Shown here: positions 1-3,903 of the stretch, in pieces | Numbering within the stretch: position 1 is the first letter of the stretch | Layout: the number at the start of each line of letters is the position of its first letter | Assembly: GCA_946480495.1 (NCBI GenBank) | Contig: CAMLKO010000058.1 | Coordinates: forward strand, 1-6,679 | From: an uncultured Caulobacteraceae bacterium | GTDB lineage: Bacteria > Pseudomonadota > Alphaproteobacteria > Caulobacterales > Caulobacteraceae | Length of the DNA stretch: 6,679 nt | Direction of reading: 5' to 3' | Program-made: the position numbers and the translations under genes | Notes under the pieces: generated by a model | Seen by the model: only the letters and a program-made list of their open reading frames with translations | Database searches by the model: none | Told to the model about the DNA's origin: nothing

Positions 1-446
1 GCGTAGAGCCAGGGCGGCGCCAGCGCCTCCGGATCGGCGGGCGGGGGGCCGTCGGCGATCAGGCGGCGCAGGATGGCGTTGACCAGCCCCTTGAACGGGC
101 GCGAGCCGCGATCGGCCTGGGCCAGCTCGACGCTGGTGGAGACCGCCGCGAAGTCGGGCACATCCAGCCAGAAGGCCTGCGTCGCGCCGAGCCGCAGGAT
201 GTGGCGCACGCGGGCGGGCGGCTCCTTCTGCAGGCGGGCGTCCAGCGCGCGGTCGATGGGGCCGAGATGCCGCAGCGCCGCCATGGCCAGCGCCCGGGCG
301 AAGGCGCGGTCGCGCGGGTCGAGGCGGGACAGCGCGCCGGAGCCCAGCGCCTCTTCCAGTCCGCCGCGGCGGGCGAGCGTGGCGTCGAGGAGGTGAAGGG
401 CGGCCTCACGCGAGGCGAGGCCGTCTGAAGGTGCTTCGATGGTCAC
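1..446 (-). CDS. rsmB: 16S rRNA (cytosine-C5) methyltransferase RsmB, N-terminal part
   Basis: The gene is cut by the window's left edge, leaving about 148 codons of a protein normally around 430 residues. What remains is the NusB-like RNA-binding domain that precedes the SAM-dependent methyltransferase domain in RsmB (Sun/Fmu). It is helical throughout, with SREAALHLL near residues 12-20, a helix RAFARALAMAALRHLG (47-62), and the family signature LVNAILRRL at 121-129. RsmB methylates C967 (E. coli numbering) of 16S rRNA in the cytoplasm. The start is a GTG: the reading frame closes at a TGA upstream and holds no ATG in between. A possible Shine-Dalgarno GGCAGG lies about 8 bases upstream; the stronger GGGAGG is only one base away. 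The catalytic domain is outside the window, so activity cannot be judged. A free-standing NusB is unlikely because of the length and the match to the RsmB N-terminus. Confidence 0.88.
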   Translation of the reverse strand, partial: MTIEAPSDGLASREAALHLLDATLARRGGLEEALGSGALSRLDPRDRAFARALAMAALRHLGPIDRALDARLQKEPPARVRHILRLGATQAFWLDVPDFAAVSTSVELAQADRGSRPFKGLVNAILRRLIADGPPPADPEALAPPWLY

Positions 447-479
447 GCCTCCCGCCTGCCCGCATCGGCGGCGGGAGGC
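447..479 (-). promoter_or_regulatory. Perfect 10-bp inverted repeat over the rsmB ribosome binding site
   Basis: GCCTCCCGCC (447-456) and GGCGGGAGGC (470-479) are perfect inverted complements. A further GCC/GGC pairing (458-460 with 467-469) lies inside, past one bulged base. On the minus strand the hairpin starts 7 bases after the membrane-protein stop and ends directly against the rsmB GTG, so its 3' arm contains the purine-rich GGGAGG. No T-run follows, which argues against a classical intrinsic terminator. It could control rsmB translation or just mark the gene boundary. Confidence 0.5.
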
Positions 480-485
480 AACTCA

Positions 486-902
486 TTATTCGGCCGGAGC
501 CGCCGCGGCGCGAGCCGCCGAACCGGCGCCGCCGCGCGCGACCGTGACGATCGAGATCAGGAACGTCGCCATGCCGGCAACCACGATGAGCTCCGGAACG
601 ACCATCATCGGCCCGATGGAGGCGTCGCCGGCCAGCAGCTTCGCCAGCATCGGGATCAGGATGACCACGCCGCCGAGAGAAAGCACGAAGTTGATCCAGG
701 CCAGACGCACCGGCGCGCGGTCGCCCGCCAGCGCATAGAAGGTCCCCATGATGGACGGCGCCACGAACCCGAGCAGGTTCAGGTGGGCGTGCGCCGGCGC
801 CATGGTGAAGTCCTGGTGAGCGCCCATCCACATGCCCCAGGACATGCCGGTCAGGACGCAGAGCACGCCGGCTCCGAAGAAAGCGAGAGATACGCGTGGC
901 AT
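486..902 (-). CDS. Small four-helix membrane protein resembling a fragment of heme-copper oxidase subunit I
   Basis: The product is 138 residues with four predicted membrane helices, near residues 5-26, 39-60, 66-90 and 98-122, then an Ala-rich tail. The loop before helix 2 carries GAHQDFTMAPAHAHLNLLGF (27-46), with H29, D31, H38 and H40. From memory, short alphaproteobacterial proteins with an 'H..FTL.P.HAHLNLLGW' motif are seen as stand-alone relatives of cbb3/NorB-type subunit I, but they lack the remaining helices and the full set of heme and copper ligands. A working oxidase is therefore not supported; heme or metal binding is only possible. The chosen ATG follows GGGGG at 7 bases. A longer frame reaches 1040, but its extra N-terminus is Arg- and His-rich, unlike the rest, and crosses the palindrome at 1021-1045. 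The gene lies 39 bases ahead of rsmB on the same strand, so co-transcription is likely. Its physiological role is unknown. Confidence 0.75.
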   Translation of the reverse strand: MPRVSLAFFGAGVLCVLTGMSWGMWMGAHQDFTMAPAHAHLNLLGFVAPSIMGTFYALAGDRAPVRLAWINFVLSLGGVVILIPMLAKLLAGDASIGPMMVVPELIVVAGMATFLISIVTVARGGAGSAARAAAAPAE

Positions 903-904
903 AT

Positions 905-942
905 CATTGCCCCCAATGCTGCGCCCGTCCCCGAAAACGGGC
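905..942 (-). promoter_or_regulatory. Leader hairpins and Shine-Dalgarno of the membrane-protein gene
   Basis: Read on the minus strand, GCCCGT (942-937) can pair with ACGGGC (928-923). Closer to the start, CATTG (918-914) pairs with CAATG (909-905) around a GGGG loop. That loop is the core of the ribosome binding site for the ATG at 902. Presenting the site in a short hairpin loop could matter for translation, but stems of 5-6 bp arise easily by chance in DNA of this composition. I see no convincing -35/-10 pair upstream. Confidence 0.3.
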
Positions 943-1020
943 AGATGGTGAACGAGAACAGCGTTTTGCCGCTCTCGCAAGCGCGCGGGGTGGGCTTTCG
1001 CGGGATTTTGCCCCATCTTC

Positions 1021-1045
1021 GGTAAGTGATGTCTGATCACTTACC
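1021..1045. promoter_or_regulatory. Perfect 25-base palindrome over the DUF1674 start codon (candidate operator)
   Basis: GGTAAGTGAT (1021-1030) and ATCACTTACC (1036-1045) are exact inverted complements separated by five bases. The arms are AT-richer than their surroundings, which is uncommon for chance palindromes in this DNA. Two 10-bp arms with a 5-base spacer match the geometry of operators for dimeric helix-turn-helix repressors (TetR, MarR or HxlR type; family not determinable here). The element covers the GTG/ATG start of the small plus-strand gene and lies about 120 bases upstream of the divergent membrane-protein gene, so it could serve either or both. As RNA it would bury the start codon in a stem. 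I see no second copy in the window. Confidence 0.55.
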
Positions 1046-1223
1046 CGGAGCGGCCCCGAACAAGCCGCTGACCCCCGCCGCAAGGCGCGCGCTGGAAGAA
1101 GCCGCGGCGCGCAGGGCCGCAGAATCTTCGGTCGAAAAGCCTGCCGAAGAAGGCGGTCCCGCCGGTCCCGAACCCACCCGCTTCGGCGACTGGGAGCGCA
1201 AGGGCATCGCGGTCGACTTCTAG
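1029..1223 (+). CDS. DUF1674 protein, SDHAF4-type succinate dehydrogenase assembly factor
   Basis: This 64-residue protein has a disordered, Ala- and Arg-rich first half and ends in the family hallmark GPEPTRFGDWERKGIAVDF (46-64). The C-terminal G-P-E-P-T-R-x-G-D-W-E-x-K-G-x-x-x-D-F block defines DUF1674. Its eukaryotic member SDHAF4 (yeast Sdh8) binds flavinylated SdhA and promotes succinate dehydrogenase assembly; the bacterial role is inferred from that homology. An in-frame TAA at 1023-1025 forbids a longer product. The start is ATG 1029, or GTG 1026 directly before it. No good Shine-Dalgarno is present: GGTAAG ends only two bases before the ATG. A leaderless transcript, or control through the overlapping palindrome, is therefore plausible. 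Length is normal for the family. From memory, DUF1674 genes often sit near rsmB in alphaproteobacteria, which agrees with this placement. Confidence 0.85.
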   Translation: MSDHLPGAAPNKPLTPAARRALEEAAARRAAESSVEKPAEEGGPAGPEPTRFGDWERKGIAVDF

Positions 1224-1474
1224 ACCGCAGGGGCGAACGTCTCCAGTGACGGTGCAACGCTCGCGCGGGGATGCGCATGCGGGGACGGACGGGCGGAGGC
1301 AGGCGCGTACATGACGCGCGCGCGTTGGGGCTGCGGCGGCGGTGGAAGGGCGGTTCAAACGGGTCATCCAGGGATTATCCCACTGCCGCAGGGGGCGGGG
1401 ATAAGTCTGCCGGGCGGCAGGGTCGGAAGTCCGGCTCTTGTCTCGCTTTGTCTCGCGAGGACATGTCTCCAGGT
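1224..1474. other. Gene-free convergent intergenic stretch with small palindromes
   Basis: No open frame here resembles a known protein; the frames that cross it are low-complexity GC-rich translations. The stretch does contain small symmetric motifs. TTATCCC (1375-1381) mirrors GGGATAA (1398-1404) around an inner CTGC-C-GCAG (1383-1391). CTGCC-GGGC-GGCAG lies at 1407-1420. A near-perfect tandem 10-mer, CTTGTCTCGC then TTTGTCTCGC, occupies 1437-1456, and GACATGTC lies at 1460-1467. None is followed by a T-run, so I cannot point to a terminator for the DUF1674 gene. Confidence 0.5.
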
Positions 1475-1570
1475 GCTCCCCCTCTGGGGGAGCTCCCGCG
1501 AAGCGGGTGAGGGGGCGAGTCAGCAGGCCCCCATCCCCCGCTTCGCGGGTACTTCCCCCAGAGGGGGAAG
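1475..1570. repeat. Mirror-image pair of two-hairpin palindromic units (REP/BIME-like)
   Basis: The left unit (1475-1515) has hairpin A, GCTCCCCC-TCT-GGGGGAGC (1475-1493), hairpin B, CCCGC-GAA-GCGGG (1495-1507), and a G-rich tail. The right unit (1528-1570) is its reverse complement with few changes: a C-rich stretch, CCCGC-TTC-GCGGG (1537-1549), then CTTCCCCC-AGA-GGGGGAAG (1552-1570). In hairpin A the two units differ by a compensated pair (GCT/AGC versus CTT/AAG), so the stem is kept. A 12-base spacer separates the halves. The inverted arrangement is that of bacterial interspersed mosaic elements. The right unit ends one base beyond the pyrF stop codon, so it may end the pyrF transcript or protect its 3' end. 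Confidence 0.75.
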
Positions 1571-1571
1571 A

Positions 1572-2294
1572 TCAGGTTCCGCGCATCTCTTCGACGATGG
1601 CGAGCGCGGCCGCGCGGGGGTCTTGCGCATTGGCGATGGGACGGCCGACGACGAGGTGGCTCGCGCCGGCCTTGAGTGCGTCGGCGGGCGTGGCGGCGCG
1701 GGCCTGGTCGTCGAGGGATGCGCCGGCCGGACGCACGCCGGGGGTGACGACGAGGAAGTCGGGGCCGCCGATCTTGCGGGCCAGCGCGGCCTCGTTGGGG
1801 CTGGCGATCACGCCATCGGCGCCGGCGTCCAGCGCCTGGCGGATACGGCGCTCGACCAGCGCCTCGACGCCCAGGCCGTAGCCGATCTCCTTCAGGTCCT
1901 CGTCGTTGAGGCTGGTCAGCACGGTGACGCCCAGTATCTTCAGCGGGCTCGAGCCGCGCCCCGCCACCGCGGCCTTCAGCACCTGCGGTTCGGCGTGGAC
2001 GGTCAGGAAGTCGCCGGCCTCGAAGCTGCAGATCGCGGCGGTCGCCTTTTCCACCGTCGCGCCGATGTCATGCAGTTTCCAGTCGAGGAAGACCTGCTTG
2101 CCCTGGTCGCGCAGCTCGCCCGCCAGCGACATGCCGTGGCCGGCCAGCAGCTGCAGGCCGATCTTGTAGAAGCTGACGGCGTCGCCGATCTGCTCGACGA
2201 GGTCGCGGGCCTCGCCGATCGTCGGCAGGTCGAGGGCGACGATCAGGCGGGGGTCGGCGGCGGCGGCGCGCGCGTGCGCAGGGGCGGCGTCCAT
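1572..2294 (-). CDS. pyrF: Orotidine 5'-phosphate decarboxylase
   Basis: PyrF converts OMP to UMP, the last step of de novo pyrimidine synthesis, in the cytoplasm. The 240-residue length is normal for the bacterial (group I) enzyme, a TIM barrel. The visible landmarks run in the expected order: VALDLP with D22, FYKIG with K44, and the catalytic signature FLDWKLHDI (69-77), giving the D71-x-K73-x-x-D76 network. Next come GVTVLTSL (122-129), the phosphate-binding VVTPGVRP (182-189) and VVGRPI with R218 (215-220). All expected catalytic residues are present. The ATG start has an excellent AAGGAG six bases upstream. The first 13 or so residues, Ala-rich, are a non-conserved extension. The gene ends against a palindromic repeat and lies 73 bases downstream of the dehydrogenase gene on the same strand, so it may share its transcript or have its own promoter. 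Confidence 0.95.
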   Translation of the reverse strand: MDAAPAHARAAAADPRLIVALDLPTIGEARDLVEQIGDAVSFYKIGLQLLAGHGMSLAGELRDQGKQVFLDWKLHDIGATVEKATAAICSFEAGDFLTVHAEPQVLKAAVAGRGSSPLKILGVTVLTSLNDEDLKEIGYGLGVEALVERRIRQALDAGADGVIASPNEAALARKIGGPDFLVVTPGVRPAGASLDDQARAATPADALKAGASHLVVGRPIANAQDPRAAALAIVEEMRGT

Positions 2295-2341
2295 GAGCGG
2301 CTCCTTCGGGCAGATGGGGTTGTGGGCTAAGGCCTCTGAAT

Positions 2342-2360
2342 GCGCCGCAGGTTCCGGCGC
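2342..2360 (-). terminator. Possible weak terminator hairpin after the dehydrogenase gene
   Basis: On the minus strand, GCGCCG (2360-2355) pairs perfectly with CGGCGC (2347-2342) around a 7-base loop. It starts 7 bases after the dehydrogenase stop. Only a weak T content follows, so termination would be inefficient and some read-through to pyrF is possible. Confidence 0.35.
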
Positions 2361-2367
2361 GTCAACC

Positions 2368-3168
2368 TCAAGCCTTCCTGAACCGCGCCGATTGGCCGGC
2401 CATCAGGGCCAGCGACCAGTCGTCGGGGATGATCTTGGCGAAGGCGGCGATGGCCTTGTTGGGCGCGCCGGTGACGCAGACCGGGCGGTTGGCCTCGGCC
2501 GCCTCGTAACCCGCCGCCGCCACCTCGTCGGCGCCCATCCACAGCCACTCCGGCGTCGACTGGCTGAGCTGGTCGCGGGTGTCGTTGACGTCGTGGAATT
2601 CGGAATAGGTGAAGCCGGGACACAGCGCGCTGACATGCACGCCGGTCTGCAGGTTCTCCAGGTGCAGGCTCTGGGAGAACTTGATCAGGAAGCTCTTGGT
2701 CGCGCCGTAGAGGGTGTGGCCCATGCTGCCGGGGACGAGGCCCGCGAGCGAGGCGACGTTGACGATCCGGCCGAAGTGGCGTTCGACCATGCCCGGCAGC
2801 ACCTTGTGGCTCATCTCGCAGACGCTCATCAGCAGCACCTGCAGGAAGGCCTGCTGCTCGGCCCAGGTCGTGCTGGCGTAGGTCCCCGGCAGGCCGTAGC
2901 CCGCGTTGTTGACCACCGCGTCCACTTCGCGCCCCTGCGCGGCGATCTCGGAAAGGATGTGGTCGACCGCGCCCGGCTCGGCGAGGTCGGCGGCGACCGT
3001 GATCACCTCCACGCCGGAGCCCAGCGAGACCTCGCCCGCCAGCTTCTCGAGCCGGTCGGTCCGCCGCGCGGTCAGCGCCACGTCATAGCCGTGGCTCGCA
3101 TAGGTGCGGGCAAACGCGGCGCCGATGCCGGCGGAGGCGCCGGTGATGAGGGCGAGGCGGCGGGCCAT
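2368..3168 (-). CDS. Short-chain dehydrogenase/reductase (SDR family oxidoreductase)
   Basis: The product is a 266-residue, single-domain cytoplasmic classical SDR of the DltE/YqjQ (COG0300) kind. It has the cofactor glycine motif TGASAGIG (9-16), NNAGYG (87-92), the catalytic serine in NVASLAG (S140), the YGATK pair (Y154 and K158), and CPG (183-185). R35 and R36 after the second strand (TARR) favour NADP(H) over NAD(H). The substrate cannot be told from sequence; members of this group reduce varied ketones, aldehydes or acyl compounds. The start ATG follows AGGGGA at six bases. The frame stays open 15 codons further upstream, but those codons read GPGFRRDE, the typical chance translation of the adjacent palindromic repeat, and should not be included. 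The Rrf2 regulator lies upstream on the same strand with the repeat between them, and pyrF is downstream. Confidence 0.92.
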   Translation of the reverse strand: MARRLALITGASAGIGAAFARTYASHGYDVALTARRTDRLEKLAGEVSLGSGVEVITVAADLAEPGAVDHILSEIAAQGREVDAVVNNAGYGLPGTYASTTWAEQQAFLQVLLMSVCEMSHKVLPGMVERHFGRIVNVASLAGLVPGSMGHTLYGATKSFLIKFSQSLHLENLQTGVHVSALCPGFTYSEFHDVNDTRDQLSQSTPEWLWMGADEVAAAGYEAAEANRPVCVTGAPNKAIAAFAKIIPDDWSLALMAGQSARFRKA

Positions 3169-3190
3169 GAGGATTCCCCTAAACCGCTCA

Positions 3191-3302
3191 TCCCGGCGAA
3201 AGCCGGGACCCAAGCGGCGTCTGCTTTATTGCGAGGCTTTGGCCAGTTCTTCAACTCGGCTTGGGCCCCGGCTGGAGTTTACGCTCCGGCCAGCTCCGCT
3301 GG
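3191..3302. repeat. Intergenic palindromic repeat (alphaproteobacterial 'IPAKAGTQ' type) overlapping the Rrf2 gene end
   Basis: The left part is the hairpin TCCCGGC-GAAA-GCCGGGA (3191-3208), followed by ACCCAAGC. GCCGGGACCCAAGC (3202-3215) recurs inverted as GCTTGGGCCCCGGC (3259-3272) with a single mismatch, so the two ends form a long imperfect stem. The right part continues with GCTGGAG/CTCCGGC (3271-3277 with 3284-3290, one G-T pair) and CCAGC-TCC-GCTGG (3290-3302). From memory, sequences of the form CATCCCGGCGAAAGCCGGGACCCA are abundant interspersed repeats in alphaproteobacterial genomes and are often mistranslated as IPAKAGTQ or GPGFRRDE. Both readings occur here. The right end reaches into the 3' end of the Rrf2 gene. 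The element could act as a transcript-end or processing structure between Rrf2 and the dehydrogenase. Confidence 0.75.
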
Positions 3303-3737
3303 ACCGGTGGCGCCGGGGTGAGCGGAGGAGAGCAGGTCAGCGACCGAAATGCGGGACAGCCGATCGGCGGCGGCCGCGTCGGCCGCGGCGATGGCGCCGC
3401 GCACCGCATCGGGAATCTTCTCGCCGATGGGGCAGCCCCGCGCGCCCGGCGGCGGAACGCCGAGATGGGCGCAGCCGTCGACCGCGCGCAGCACCTCGTC
3501 GAGGCGAATGTCCTCCGGCCGCTTCAGCAGCCAGGCCCCGCCGCCCGCGCCCGCCCGGGTATCGATCAGCCCGGCCTTCGCCAGCATCGCCGTGACCCGC
3601 CGCACCACCACCGGATTGGTCGGCATCGAGGCCGCCAGCGCCGTGCTGGAGACGGCGTTCGGCGCCGAAAACGCGCCCTTGTGCGCCAGGTAGGCGAGCG
3701 CGTGGGCGGCGACGGGGAATTTCTGGCTGTCGGACAT
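3279..3737 (-). CDS. Rrf2-family transcriptional regulator
   Basis: This 152-residue protein has the Rrf2 winged helix-turn-helix. An N-terminal helix (FPVAAHALAYLAH, 7-19) leads into SSTALAASMPTNPVVVRRV (30-48), the DNA-reading region. A wing follows with AGAGGGAWLLKRPEDIRLDEV (62-82). Members such as IscR, NsrR and RsrR use three Cys ligands for an iron-sulfur cluster. Here only two Cys are present in the effector region, C89 (DGCAHLG) and C102 (RGCPIGEKI), 13 residues apart. This looks more like YwnA-type members, so classical three-Cys cluster binding is doubtful and thiol-based sensing is possible. The start is the first ATG of the frame; the Shine-Dalgarno is weak. The last codons and the TAA lie within the palindromic repeat, giving the tail PAELAGA. 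Likely targets are itself, the dehydrogenase downstream, or the divergent kup. Its inducer is unknown. Confidence 0.88.
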   Translation of the reverse strand: MSDSQKFPVAAHALAYLAHKGAFSAPNAVSSTALAASMPTNPVVVRRVTAMLAKAGLIDTRAGAGGGAWLLKRPEDIRLDEVLRAVDGCAHLGVPPPGARGCPIGEKIPDAVRGAIAAADAAAADRLSRISVADLLSSAHPGATGPAELAGA

Positions 3738-3808
3738 CTCGCAAGGAAGGTAAGGCGCGTACGGCCCCGTTCAATGGAAATTGTCGGAGCCCGTCGCCCA
3801 CGGCGGCG

Positions 3809-3837
3809 TTGAAGCGGTGCGGGAAAGCGTGTATCGC
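3809..3837 (+). promoter_or_regulatory. Candidate sigma-70-type promoter for kup
   Basis: TTGAAG (3809-3814) and TATCGC (3832-3837) are separated by exactly 17 bases, which fits a housekeeping promoter. The -35 is good and the -10 mediocre. Transcription would begin near 3844, giving a leader of about 60 bases before the kup ATG. On the opposite strand, TTGAAC (3775-3770) followed at 16-17 bases by a poor -10 (TACCTT or ACCTTC) is the best candidate I see for the divergent Rrf2 gene. These are pattern calls only. Confidence 0.35.
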
Positions 3838-3847
3838 GCCCGCCGCA

Positions 3848-3903
3848 CTCGACGAGGGAATGGGGCGCGTAAACCATGTCGCGCGACGTCCCGGAGGGAC
3901 CGA
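3848..3903 (+). promoter_or_regulatory. kup leader with hairpin enclosing the Shine-Dalgarno
   Basis: The strong ribosome binding site GGAGGG (3893-3898) sits in the perfect hairpin GTCCC-GGA-GGGAC (3888-3900), just three bases before the kup ATG. Two more symmetric motifs precede it: CTCGACGAG (3848-3856) and GTCGCGCGAC (3878-3887). If transcription began further upstream, CGCGCCC (3835-3841) could pair with GGGCGCG (3863-3869), and GTGCGG (3817-3822) with CCGCAC (3843-3848). Those two pairings cross, so they would be mutually exclusive or form a pseudoknot. A 12-codon frame (ATG 3876 to TGA 3914) overlaps the kup start. I recognise no known riboswitch class. Confidence 0.4.

Noticed and set aside
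903..1040. Longer form of the small membrane protein starting at 1040
   Set aside because: The extension is hydrophilic, crosses the palindrome and the divergent gene start, and a GGGGG ribosome binding site precedes the ATG at 902.
1311..2330. Long plus-strand open frame (339 codons) opposite pyrF
   Set aside because: It mirrors pyrF on the other strand, is Arg-, Gly- and Ala-rich low complexity, runs through the REP-like repeat and has no family motif. It is a by-product of high GC.
2293..3321. Long plus-strand open frame opposite the dehydrogenase
   Set aside because: It is antisense to a gene with every SDR motif, and its end translates the palindromic repeat (IPAKAGTQ-like).
3781..3903. 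Extended N-terminus of Kup (41 extra codons)
   Set aside because: The added stretch is Arg-rich, lacks homology, overlaps the candidate promoter, and a strong Shine-Dalgarno precedes the ATG at 3904.
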